NCBI GenBank assembly: GCA_010093605.1 | Contig: MU004188.1 | Coordinates: 568,341-632,340, forward strand | Direction: 5' to 3' | Source of the DNA: Lophium mytilinum | Lineage: Eukaryota; Ascomycota; Dothideomycetes; Mytilinidiales; Mytilinidiaceae | Length of the DNA: 64,000 nt | Part shown: positions 1 through 11,641 of the stretch, piece by piece | How positions within the stretch are numbered: position 1 is the stretch's first letter | How the letters are laid out: each line of letters begins with the position of its first letter | Notes under the pieces: generated by a model | Told to the model about the DNA's origin: nothing | Seen by the model: the letters and a program-made list of their open reading frames with translations, nothing else | The model's database searches: none | Translations under genes and position numbers: made by a program

Positions 1-1192
1 GCTATTCGGAGCACCCTCGGGGCGCTGCGTAAGCAGGCTTGCGCGTGGACGAGCATGATATTGCAAGGTTCGGCAGCTGCGTCACCCTGCGTTCAGCCCT
101 ACAGCCGCCTCTCCACACACCATATGGAGAGAGCGCGCGCAGAATGGGTGATCGCGGGAGAACGATTGCGGAGTATGTTCCTCAATCCATGTCACCTCCA
201 CAAACCATCGTTAGTTTGGTGTTGGTGGTTTGGCGGCTCAGCCCCACAGCCGCCATTCCGCGCGCCGTGTGGAAAGAGAGAGAGAGAAAGAGTAAAATGG
301 TGATCGTAGATAAATAATTGCGGAGTATATTCCTGAACCCATGCACTCTCCACAAACCTCATCGTTAGTTTGGTGTTGGTGGTTTTGGCGGTTCAGCCTA
401 TGATGAGAAATCAGGACAGGGGTTCTCCGGTGCCACGCTCTCCGATAGATCAACGAGAACATCCACACCCTGCCGCGCTTGTGCGAGGCGGATTTCTTCT
501 TCACCGATTGTTTTCGAGCAATGGGGAAAGCGGTCTATTGCGGTGCAAGGCGCGTGGCACGCGCGGTTTGGCACGATTTGGAATGCAGCGTGTGTCACCC
601 ACCCCAGCGCCGTCACATCGCGCACGCGTCGTACAGGCGCGATAATGGCGGGTCATGTGGAGGGTTTTGGGGTGTGCAGGGATTGGCGTGTAGGGCTGAA
701 GAAGGTTTGATGTAGAATACGCAGGGGAGGAGGGGGGTAGGACGGGAACTCGGGGTTCGCCGGTGGGATGGGAGAGAACACGTGAGGGGGAGCTGCCTGA
801 AACGAGGGACGGGGGCGGCGTTTGTGGAGGGGTGTTTGTGTGACGGGGTTTGGGCCAATTGGAGTGGTGGGTAGATGGGAGGGTCGGTGAAGGGGTCTTG
901 CACGACTGTTTGGGACAAATAGAGCTTTGAGGAATGAAGTGGTACGTACTTGGGGCAGTTGGATAGGTTTGAGCAGATAGCGATCGCTCGGAAAGAATAT
1001 TGGTGTCCAAACGCAGTTTCTGAGCCATTTCAGCGACCTCGAATCCTGATAGAATTTCAGATATCAACTGAATATAAAGTCGGATGATAGAATACAGTTC
1101 CTGGTTACATGTGCTCACCGTCTGTGTGAAACTATACACCCGATCGAGAGGTTCGCGGTTCATTAAGTCTAAACCGAGGTGTGTGGACTCAC
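1..1192. other. Intergenic, 3' side of ORC1
   Basis: No gene is recognisable here. The stretch holds an imperfect direct duplication (listed separately) and a purine-run region. On the minus strand a frame stays open from just after the ORC1 stop to about 501. Its first 80 or so codons look mildly protein-like, but its first methionine follows the ORC1 stop and I know no family that matches. It may be ORC1 3' UTR or part of an unknown gene. Confidence 0.5.
144..399. repeat. Imperfect tandem duplication, period about 152 bp
   Basis: Two copies, about 144-243 and 297-398, share the order of motifs: a GGTGATCG start, ATTGCGGAGTAT, a CTCCACAAACC block, then ATCGTTAGTTTGGTGTTGGT followed by a TGGCGG..CAGCC end. 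The copies differ by scattered substitutions and short indels, so the duplication is not fresh. The spacer between them is rich in GA repeats. No coding role is seen. Confidence 0.75.
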
Positions 1193-3833
1193 TCACGATC
1201 CGAAGCCTAGCCCCTTGACCTCCTCATCCTCACCCAGCGCCAACCTCACCTCCTCGTCTCCAACTCCCAACCTAACCCTGCCAACCCTCTCCCCTCGCCG
1301 ACTCTCCACACCAACGATGCCTGCTTCGGCGAGGTCCAAGGCCGCCTTCCCTAGCCCAAGCGCGCGAGCAGCCTTGGCATCAGTCTGCCTTGTGCTAGCA
1401 TTCTTGCCCGTGACATCTTGGGGTTCGTTCTCGGCGAGGAGATATCGCTGCACTGGTTGCAGTTGGCTCATAAGACCAAGACGCTTCGCCTCTTCAACTA
1501 CATCACCCATCAGTGCTTCACCGACGCCTGTACGTCGAATACGTGCTAGGAGCGCTGCGAGGAAGAGCTTAGAGGCCAGCGGGAGCGCGCGGAGGTACTG
1601 TTGTAGGGGACTAGAAGTCGCCTCGTTGATGGCCTGTTTGATAGTGGCAATGGTGACGACGCCGACAGGCTTGCCTTGCTTCTGCCTCGAGCTCGGGGTT
1701 TGAGTGTCTTGCATTTCTGCAGTGTTACCTCCATCCTTACCTCGCAATGCGGTTTTCGCACCTCGGCGACTCTTGCTTTTACTTGGCGTGTCGGGAGCTG
1801 CATCGTTATCAGCTTCAGCTTCTTGCTCTTTAGCTATTGCTTCGGCTTCTGCAATCTCTACAGCGCGCCGGCACATATCAAGAGCACGCCGTGCATCGCC
1901 GCTCACTGCAGCAACCTTTCGTGCCGCAAATTGAACAGCGTCTGGCTGGACGACATTGCCCGGGACACCGCTGAGACGGGACTGGATGATTTGCATTAGC
2001 TGGTCATGAGTATAGCCAGGGAACGTGATTCGGGTGAGGCCTAGAGAACGGCAAGTTAGCTTCGTTTCAGCCTTGTGAGCAGTCCTGCAGCCTAAAGAGT
2101 AGAACGAAGGAGGTGTGACGGTCTCGAAGGATCCCGCATGCGTGGTGCACCGCATGGCCTCCATATATAGAGTGAGGGGTTGTGTGCCTATTGGCTGTGG
2201 TCTGCTAGGAAGTTTGGGATGGGGGTGAGGAGTCGAAGGATCAGGACCCATGCGTACCTAGGCGGCTGCTAATTTTGTTGCTCAACGTGCGCTCGGGAAG
2301 GTCCATAGTGTTGGCTACAGCCAGCACAATCAATCTACTATGTCGCAGTCCTGGCCAATTGAAGAAATTGTACATGACACTCTGGTTTTTGGTCACAAGC
2401 TGGTCTAGCTCGTCCATGAGCACGACGCAGGGTACGCGCCTCGGGCTCGGGGTTGAGAACTCGCGCTCCAACAGCTCCAGGGCATGTGCAGGACTAACGC
2501 GGTCGCCTCGCAAGGCCTCCCATAACAGCGAGTACGACTGGTGTGGGTCGGTGACTTTCATACCGTTAATCTCTACGAATATGAAATCATCGAGCTCCTC
2601 GGCTAGGACTGACGCGTTCAACTGCGCCACGACTTCTCGCACGGTCGCTGTCTTCCCCGTTCCGGGCGTACCGGAGATGTAAATGCAGGAGCCAGATCCT
2701 TCGGTGATAGCGGCCTCCAAGTGGGAGTAAACGGTCGAGAATTCCTCCTCGCGACAGGGTAACGCAGCAGGGACCGACGACACGTGTAGTTGGTTCCGGG
2801 CAATCTGAAACGGCGATGAGAGCGCGGACGGAGAAAGTATGCGCGTCCCCAATGGTGTGAACTCGAGGGGCTTCTTGATCACGATCCTCTTGTGAGTTGG
2901 CGTAAGGAACTTCCCAAGTGTCTGGTCTTTCCGCTTCGATGTGGGCGTTGCCGCTTCATTCAATCTCCGCCGCTTCTTCGGAGTCCTAGGGACGCCATCC
3001 TCTCCATCATCGTTGACCACGAAGTCGTCCAGGTCTGCGTTGTCCGTCTTAGGTCGAGCTTGCTTCTTCCTTGTAGACTTCGTATGGCTGTCTACAAATA
3101 CTTGAAGTGCCTCAACATCTTCCACGCCTTTGTAGAGGTCCTCCCATTTGAACTCCTCTGTGTATGTGGTCGTGCGTGTATTGCAACCGCGCCTGCAAAT
3201 GAACATTTTGCCATAGTTCTTTGAAGACTTCTTGATTTGGCCGGAGGGATGCTTCGAGTTGAAGGTTTCGAGGGAGACAACGTTTGCCTTGCCATTAATA
3301 GTGGTCAGGGGGTTGATATCAAAGGCCGTAGTAATATAGAGCTCGTTCTAGAAGTTATCAATAAATTTGAAGCAATGACATGCGTGAAGCTTAGCACTTA
3401 CCTCCAGACAGTCGTCCCTCTTCTTGCTCTTGTTTCGAATCTCCTTCTCGCCAGAGAACCACATGAACTTTGCCATCTTCTCATCCTCCTCTTCCTCTTC
3501 ACCATCGTATAGCTCGCAAATGATACCGACCCAGGCCTGGTTGCCCTCTGCCTTGAGGAGCACGGCATCTCCTATCCTGCATTGAAAACTCCCAATTTTC
3601 GCCCCAACAATGCGTCTTCCAATCGTCAAAGCGGCAGCTTTCCTCTTTCTAGGGGTCAGGGTCCTCTCTGTCTTTGTCTGTGCCGCATCATGTGGAGTTT
3701 CTTCCTCGTAGATCCACTCCCAAGGCAGGTCGTCCTGGCCCAGTTCGTCGTCGGAGTCTTCGCGCTGGATGGTGCCGCTGGTCAGGTACTGGCGAGCCTG
3801 CTCGAGCCTAGACTTCTTGCGTGCGGGAGCCAT
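1193..3833 (-). CDS. ORC1: Origin recognition complex subunit 1
   Basis: Three exons (3833-3402, 3347-2258, 2040-1193) give 789 aa. ORC1 is the ATPase subunit of the complex that marks replication origins and loads the MCM helicase with Cdc6. Residues about 70-190 form a BAH domain, which binds nucleosomes in this family. A basic, disordered linker follows. The AAA+ module has Walker A GTPGTGKT at 370-377 and a Walker B ending in MDELDQL. The second splice rejoins the conserved SRLGLTR sensor region, which fixes the intron at 2041-2257; at 217 nt it is long for this window. The C-terminal third is the expected winged-helix region and ends where the family ends. The start ATG precedes a basic MAPARKKSR opening. 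An ACGCGT site lies 64 bp upstream. The call is firm. Confidence 0.96.
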
Positions 3834-4868
3834 GATAGCGACGTGGTGGGTTTAGACTTTGGGTGCTGACGTTGGACGTCGTCAAAACTGGAAGGCACGC
3901 GTCGCGCGTACGCCAAGGCTAATTTTTGGTGAGGTTTCGTGATGAGGCACGAACGTCACTTGGGCACAGTCACTACAACGCAACGGCAATGCAACAACCC
4001 TCTGTAGAGTACTCGGCCATAGATTTGGGCACAAGCACATACCGCTGTGAGGAGCTTCCCGGCTATAAGGTATAATATACGGTAATAGATAGTCCAATTT
4101 CATTATGTTCGCTTTTACATCGGAGTTTCAAACGCCTATCAGGGTAGCCCAAACAGGCCCAAGAAATGCCTGGACTTATGTCTTGGACCTTGGTTCTCAA
4201 GACAGCAGCTAGGATTTGCACGGCGCAGGGTCTCACCTCACTGTGGCTCACAGCGACTGTGCTTTTAACGGCGCCCTCTCATACTAAGATTCTTATATTC
4301 TTATTCTCACGTCAAGATTGCAAGGTTGTTTGTTTAATGTTGTTTCATTTCAGACTTCATGCCTTTGTCATCGACAAGGAACTCTTCGTATGGCAGGTCG
4401 TATGGACCCGCAAGCGTTATCCCGAGACTCTCAAGTCTATCCTCCGAAAAACAATAGTAAAGCAAAGATGGCGAGTACATAACGCCTCAGAAACTCCAAA
4501 CACCTCCGGGGGCCTTTTCCAGACCGGTCCTTCCCAACCCGAAAAACAAGCGAGTGTACTCCACCGCTTCCACGTAAATCAGGCGCTCGAAATGCATTAC
4601 AAAAATGTTCAAGAAGGGATAAATAGTGTACAGTGGCCATCGTCCGCTACTGATGCTCTAGTGTGAAGCATGGTGGCAGTGGTCAGATCAGATCAGGTGA
4701 AGAGGAGGCGTTCCTGGCATCGAGTTGGGCGTGGTAGGGTTGTACGTTGCTGAGTCGGGGGGTGATCCCGTCGTCGAGCGATCGAAAGAATCCAGCAATG
4801 GTGGAGTCTGCCATTGCGGTCAGCGGTGGCTCGGCTGTGTGGCGACGAAAAAGAGTGATGGAGAGGCT
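3834..4868. other. Intergenic: ORC1 promoter and 3' flank of the bZIP gene
   Basis: About 1 kb lies between the start of ORC1 and the end of the bZIP gene, both on minus. The proximal 150 bp carries the MCB-like sites. An ATG-initiated plus-strand frame of 166 codons at 4166-4666 has no recognisable domain and a composition like random sequence. I do not call it a gene. Confidence 0.6.
3897..3902. promoter_or_regulatory. MCB-like site (ACGCGT) upstream of ORC1
   Basis: A full palindromic ACGCGT, with a second CGCGT core at 3905-3909, lies 64 bp upstream of the ORC1 start. In yeasts this motif is bound by MBF and drives G1/S transcription. Binding here is inferred. Confidence 0.5.
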
Positions 4869-5682
4869 TCAAGAGGAGAGGCTGTGGGCATAGTACGGCT
4901 TGCTGGGGAGTCTCACATGAGCGTCGGAAACGTAGGAGTGCGGCGCGGGAATCTCGATGCCCGCCATGGTTGCATAGCTCATGCTGAAGGGGCTGATGTC
5001 GTCTTCGCCGTAGAAGTCGCCCTTCATTGGGTGCACCAGGCTGGGCAGCGTGGTGGGGTAGGCAGACGACAGCGGCGGCAGATACGGCGAGTACATGGGC
5101 ATTTCAGGCCCCGTCGTTGGCAGGCCGTTGTAGGCAGGTGCATACGGGGCGTACGAGACGGCGTCGGGAGCTGGATACGTCGAATACGAGAAGGGCGGCG
5201 GCGAGGTCGACAATTGGCGGGTGTACTGGTGCGAGAACATGCCACGCTCCTCATGGTGCGGCAGATACTGCGTCTGCATCTCCGGCGTCCGACGACCGTA
5301 GTCCTGGTGGTCGACCGAGTCGGAGGAGCTTGGGGAGTGGAACTCCTCACGAGGCTGCGAGTTGGAGCGGTCCAGCTCGGCCGGCTGCTGCTCTGGCGAT
5401 GCAGAGCTGGAGGCCGCGCGGCGCTCGAGGTCTTCGAGCCTCTTCTTGAGCTTCTTGCCTGCGGAGTGTGAGCTGCTGGATCCTGATATCAGGGCCTGGC
5501 GGACACTTACGGTAGTTGCGCTGGGCGATCCGGTTCTGAATTCGTCTCCGCTCTGCTAGATCCGAGATCTTGGTCCAGTCTTCGTTGGGGTTCGCACTGG
5601 CGCTGAAGGCACTGCTGGTGCCCGAGTACCTGTGGGTGGTGGGGGCTGTCTGGGCATACCCGTAGCTGGCGTGCCGCTGCAT
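4869..5682 (-). CDS. bZIP transcription factor with a short zipper
   Basis: Two exons (5682-5511, 5458-4869) give 253 aa. The basic region lies at residues 44-60 (ERRRIQNRIAQRNYRKK) and carries the N-x7-R type signature of DNA-contacting bZIP helices. The intron falls inside it, after the Tyr of RNYR. The following zipper is very short: LKKRLEDLERRAA gives only about two heptads before Ser/Pro/Gln-rich sequence. The rest is low-complexity and rich in Tyr, Pro and Ser, typical of an activation region. A pyrimidine tract ending in CCCAG just upstream suggests a 5' UTR intron. The frame is also open upstream, with an in-frame ATG at 5826, so a 48-residue N-terminal extension is possible. Target genes are unknown. 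The 11-kb gene-poor stretch beside it could be regulatory. Confidence 0.85.
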
Positions 5683-8600
5683 GGTGAAGAGGAGGTGTGA
5701 CTGTGGTTGAGCGATGCTGAAGTGGTACCTGGGAGAGGAAGAGAGGAAGAGATAAGAGGAGGGTATGGGTATGGAGACGGAGTGGATGTTGAAGCTGGTG
5801 ATGTGGCCGTCCTCAGGCTGGGGCATGGGGATATTTATCAGCGCGATGCTCTTGTCCGCAGGTGCTCTTGGATGGGGCCCCCCTGCTAGGCTGGAGCCGA
5901 ATCCATCTGGCACACAGCTGCATAAGGCCCTCTGCGCGCCCCTGCGAGGGCACTCGGGCCTCAGCTCGCTCGCTCGCTCGCCGTCGTTGCGCACGGAGTT
6001 TGCGGCCGTTGGAGGGGAGGGGGGGTGAGTGGCAGGCAGGCCGCTGCACACTGCCAGGAATGGGTGCATAGGGCGGAGAGAGATGCAACCCTGGCTGCAA
6101 TTTGGCACCGCCAGTTGCGCAGCAGCGGGGGCCGTAAATTTGGACCGCCCTAACGCAAAGCTACAAGGCTGCATGGTCGACCCAGCCCGCAGCACGCCCT
6201 GAGCGCGCCCCAAACACCACCCAACGACCACCCGCAGGGCCCCCCGGGCTGCCGCTCACCTCCTCGCGCGCCGCCGCTGCGGGTCAACGGTTGGGGCGGT
6301 GCCCGTAACGCTGCGAAATCCTCTGCGAAACCTCTGTACTGGCGAAATGCGAGGCGGTAAGGGCAGGACGCCGCGTCTCCACCCCTCCACCGCGATCACC
6401 AGCCTGCCTGCACCGGAGTTGCGCTGGCCTGCGTGCTGCTCTGTGGCCGTCCGCACGTCACACTCCGGCCGCGAGCGGAGAAGAGAGACTCGTTTCGGAG
6501 CAGAGTGCGAGTGTCGGATTTGCCGTCTGGCGGCTTCGCAGCTTCGTCGGGACAGCACGCTCGCAGGCTTCAACTCTACGCAGCACGCTTCAACTCTCCC
6601 AGCTGCATGCCCAGGCCAGACCAGGCTTCACGATTGTGCTGTTTGGGGGCCGCAACAGACGCCTCTGATTAGTCGCAGCCCGATAGCGATCGCATTTCGC
6701 TTCTCTGATGGCAGGCCACCGCGACGGAGTCGGCTTCACAGTGCAGGCCGAATCGACGGCCGCGGGACTTTGGACCAAAATACACGGCCCTTAGTCATTG
6801 GCCACGCTGCCGCGAGTCTCTCGCAACAGCGGCAGCGGGACGCCTCTGCGCAGCCCTGCCGCCATCTTGCACTGCTCTGCAACTCACCGCATGGCGACGG
6901 ACGGCCCACCGCAGAGAGGCGGCCTAGCATCACGCGCGTGGCCGGATCATCAACCGTGGGACAGACGGACTCCCAGGGACTCGAGCCAGCGGGCGTGTAG
7001 GCTCTTGGGCTCCTGGGCAGCGGGCAGCCAGCCAGGTTGCAGGTTGTAGCCCGCTCGCTGCTCTGTAATTGGCACGCTGGCCCCCGGCGCAGCGTTGCCC
7101 ATATGTGGTTAGCACACCGAGCAGGGCGATGGCCCAAACGAAGCCGTCCCGCGACCTCTTCTCCACACACACGCTGCCCGCTCCTCTTGTCCACGCCGCT
7201 GCCTCCTGGCTCTCTCGCCTTCATTTCAAAACGAACTGTCGAATTCCTTTGGTGGCCCTGGCTGAGCGAAGGGTCCGTGAGAGCGGGAGGGTCGTGCTGG
7301 GCCGGCAACACCTTGTTTAGAGTGCTTGGTCAGAGGCTCTATTTTTACGCTCTGGGACATCAACCGCTCCTCTCCTCGAGTCACCGCTGTCTCCCGCCAC
7401 GGCCGCCCACGCGCCCCAGGGGTTCCGCGAAATCAAGCATCTGACATCGTCGCCCACCCGCCAGCCCTATGCACGGCACTCTCCCTCCTCGTGCTAGCCC
7501 TCCCGGCATCAGCACCTTCGCCCTCCTGTCGGTGAGACGACCCTTCTCCCACGCATCTGCACTCCAGATCCTGGCGTCAGCCAGTCGGAGCGCCGCGTTT
7601 GTGGCGTTACAGCTTCCACCATGCAGGTGCTCCGAAGCCTCATGTGCTGCGTACATTACAAAACCCCTCGTTCGATACTTACCAAGCAGCAGACCCAACC
7701 CACGGCCCTCCTTGCCAATCGGCCAGGCGCAGCGGCACTGACGGCCAGACTCGCGGCCGCATAGGTATGCGAGGCCTGGCGCCCCAGGACTACTCAAGAG
7801 AGAGAGCTATCTGCAGTGTGGTGGATTCACTGACGATCTGTTAGCCGATTGCGGCTAACCTATCGTCGACCGGCTCAGCCCCAACATCGCTGGTACGCTC
7901 CCATGCTGCGAAGAACGCCTAATCACTGTTGTCTCGCACCGCATTTCGACGATCGATGCAATAAAATCGCCGCGGCGGAATCGCATCTCAAAGAGCCCGC
8001 CATCTCAGTGACGCTGTGGCTTCGTGCATGTGCTGCGCTCCAATTCCTTCAGCCGTACTGCAACGCTTATCGTCTGCTATGTAACTCTCTCATGGACCTG
8101 ACGCCAGCTAACACCGCGCCATTCCTCAAGACCTGCCTTCACCGTCCTCTTGCAGATAATGCTTGGTCCGCCTGAGAACAGCCGCCCCAGATGAGCCCCA
8201 GCCCTACGGTGTATATCCCGTTTTGGGAAATCTAGTGTCGGGAGGTATTGCAGCGGTCGCATGGACCTCAACTCGTTGTCCGTATTTCTTCTTGGCTTTC
8301 AAGCGAGCTGGCTCTTCATCTCTCTGTATTGTCTTGGAGTCTCCTAAGCCCCTATCGATGGGGGGCCTTAGTGCTCGCGATAGGTTGCCAGCCAATGGGA
8401 TAGCTGAAGCAACAACAGCATCCTCAAGCTTTAGAACTGCTGGCTGCACCTGTTCCTTGTCATTCTTCCCGTAGAAGGACGGGACAGTTCAAACATGTCT
8501 CATGAAAGAGTCAGGAGCAAGCTTGCCGGTGCGTTCTTCGAGGGTAACTGTTCCAGAAACTGTAGAAAAGGGGGAACTAGAGGCAGGTACGGCACAGATG

Positions 8601-11600
8601 GGACCAGGTTCTCCTGCCGCTTGAAATTTTGGGCCCCAAAGATACCAAGACATTCAACCGCTCCGCGTTCCCCCTTTAGCTCGTTTGCAAGACTTTAGAC
8701 ACGATGTGTTGTGTGTCCTTCCGCGGAACAGACCACCGGCCACGTCTTCCGCCCAATTTCACTTGCACCTGCATTTTTTGAAACAGTGGCGAACGTGCAA
8801 ATCTATTGGAGGGGTCGCAGAATACCATTATAAATGGCCAACATCTATCCCGGCGATAAGATGAATCGGCCCAAAGTTCGCCGTCAAATGCATAAGCACC
8901 ATCTATATACAGCAGACCTTTGATTGTCGGCTTCTTTTAGGGCTGATCAAGCTACTCACAGTATTGTGGTGTGGTCTGATTCGATGACTCGGCTTGAGCA
9001 TTCATTTGGGCGCTGCTGAGAGGATCTGCTGGCGGTTTGCAACATCGACGAGAACAACACATCACCGCCACACGACAAGGGCGCAACCAGAATCAATCAA
9101 ATGGTCTCACCTCTCTTGGCATCAGGATCTGTCAAGAATAGACACTCGAAGTGCGTACCCAAGCTAAAGGCGTGACATTGCTCAGCCTTGCCAGAGCCGC
9201 GCCACCCCACACGAGCCCAGATCAGAAAACGGGGCCTAGTCGTAAGGCGTCCAACTCTCTAACTTCACCGTCTCAAAGCATGCCATTTCCATCGCAGTCC
9301 TCCCTTGTAACATAATGAAACGCAAAACAGAATCCGCTATCAATAGATCTTGTACAATGCAGAAGCGGCGAAAGCTCTAACCACACCAACAGAAGCCAGA
9401 GGCTAAGGATTGAGCAGCCACTGATGCTGCGTTCATCTTCATCTTCCTTCTCTTTCGTACGAACATCTCTGTTTTTTCCTTGACTTTTGCTCCCTAGGCT
9501 CAACCATTTCATGGCTCTTGCATGCTAGAAAAAGATTCAACTAGGCGTTGAGGAACAGTGTACTAAATTGTCCTCACAGCTCATCCTGGAACCTCCTCAG
9601 ACAGCCAACGTACGACGCTTGCCTTCAGGCTGCCGAACCCACTATCTATCTATTAGACTCTCTCCCTCGTCTCTCTAAACGCGGGATCTTCTCACGGCTG
9701 AAAGCTATGGCGTATTTCCTCCCGTATTGATATGCAACAGACACTCGATGTTAATGCAGAGCCAGAATCCAGAAACAGCAGTGCTGCAAGTCGAGACAAC
9801 CTTCATATCATCAATATTAAAGCGTGGGGCGCATATGATATGGCTGGCGTGGGCTGACTGCGCAGAGTCAAACCAGCAGCACTCGGGTCGTCTGGCCAAG
9901 CGCTGTATCCGAGACCCCGATTCACCTCAAGAACAGTGCAAGCTTCGGATTCACCTCCTCAGATAATAGTTCACTGACAGCAACACTGGCTTTGACGAGT
10001 AAAGCTCATGCATGGACCCATACGGCTGGACACAATGCTGGCACTGGGGAGCTGGATTATGCGCTTTTCGTCGCGCGTTAGTCGACACCAACATGATTTC
10101 ATCTGCGCTACCAGTGATCGCCAGACAAACCGTTCAGCCTTGAGAACGTGAACGGGAAGTAATAGTGGCCTTGTCGATATCCTCTTTCAGCCGCCGACGC
10201 GCGTCTCGGTGATGCCGACCAAGCGTCACCAACTCCAGAATAGGGCATATATAACGCCAACCAAGAATGCACTCGGAATCCCGCGAAATGAACAAGACCG
10301 TATCAAACCAAGTGCCCCCAATGACTAAACCACACGTTCAATATCGAATCGCGTTGACAAATGTCAAGACTGCATAGCTGTTGTGCAGCGCTCGTGAGAA
10401 TCACGCCCTACTAAGAATAGAGAGGCAACGCGAGAGTGCAGAAGCACCGGGCCAACACAGTTGCGAAGTGCACGAAGGACAGCTCGGAAGCTCTCAAACA
10501 TGAAACGCACCGTTTTAGAGGTATATGCTGCGAAATTATAAGGGCTGTGGTACGCTGGCCATTGGCTTCATTCGACGTCGACTCTTCGAACTCGCATGCT
10601 GTTATTTATTTTTAGAGTGGATAGAATACCGGCAGCATGGGCCCATGTCGCAGAAAGCACATGCTTGCCGCCTTCTGTATTGCGTCTAGGCCGAGTCTGC
10701 CGGATCCACCAATTCAATCCCGCGTCCATCCCACCCTCCAGCCCTACCACCCAGGTGTGTGCGCCCGCCCCGGTCCGCCGTCCACGACCCCCAAGACTGG
10801 GCCAGCTTATCCCAAGCTTATTCCAAGCTTATCCCAGGCCATCGAGAGCTGGCTGACAGCGCGGGGTCGTTGAAGATGCTCGGGGCAGCAACGATCCAAT
10901 CTCATTCAGTATCCACGCGTCCCTCACGCGCCAGATTCCAATCGCCATGCCGGCGGGGCTAATTTGACTACGGCTACTACCCATCTAGCCCGCGTGGACC
11001 AAGACGTTTCTGGAAAATGCTGGGGATGGCGCTCTTTCAGGCACATGGGCGCGTGGAGGCACGTTCGCAAGATCCCTGACCCAGCGCGATCCTGCCCAAC
11101 CCAATCGCACTCTCCACAGACCGGTGAAAGGCTAATGGGCGCTCCGTCAGAGCGTGGCAGCAGCAACGATGTCGTACCAACTGGGTGCGAGCCGTTTCAA
11201 AGATGATTCCGGAATGCATCGAGAAGGTCGGCGTCCAACTCTCAGCCGCAGCGCCCTCGCCGAAGACACCAAAATGTGCTTGCGAGTCCACGAGTACCCG
11301 CTTCCATACCGGACACCGCGCTTCCGCTTGCTCCCACTCAAATCCCTGCGCGCGGATATCGCATCGAACCGGGCCAGGGCTAGCCTTGCGGGCTGGACCC
11401 TCGCTTCTCTCTCGACAGGATGAAACACAGAGCGAGTCAGTGGGCACATAATTTGTAGCTGCGAATTCCTGAGAACATCCGGCATTTACTATCTAATGCC
11501 AGCTCAGTTGTCCTCAATTTGGCGTATTGCGTACGGAGCATTCTAACGTCCGATAGTGGGGTAGGGTTTAATCATCCTGGTCTAGTCATTTCTCTTTGAG

Positions 11601-11610
11601 GAAAGTTTTG

Positions 11611-11641
11611 CTAGGCTTGTATAAACATGGCCTAGTCCGGC
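11611..11641 (+). repeat. Palindromic motif shared with 44308-44334
   Basis: Arms CTAGGC and GCCTAG flank a loop containing TTGTATAAACATG, followed by TCCGGC. A near-identical block occurs at 44308-44334. The flanks do not match well. Confidence 0.6.

Noticed and set aside
501-1196. Minus-strand open frame of about 231 codons after ORC1
   Set aside because: It opens with GTG and its second half is proline-rich, low-complexity sequence. The first 80 codons look slightly protein-like, but I recognise no family, so it stays uncalled.
4166-4666. ATG-started plus-strand frame of 166 codons
   Set aside because: Random-like composition, no domain and no promoter or splice support. It lies in the gap between ORC1 and the bZIP gene.
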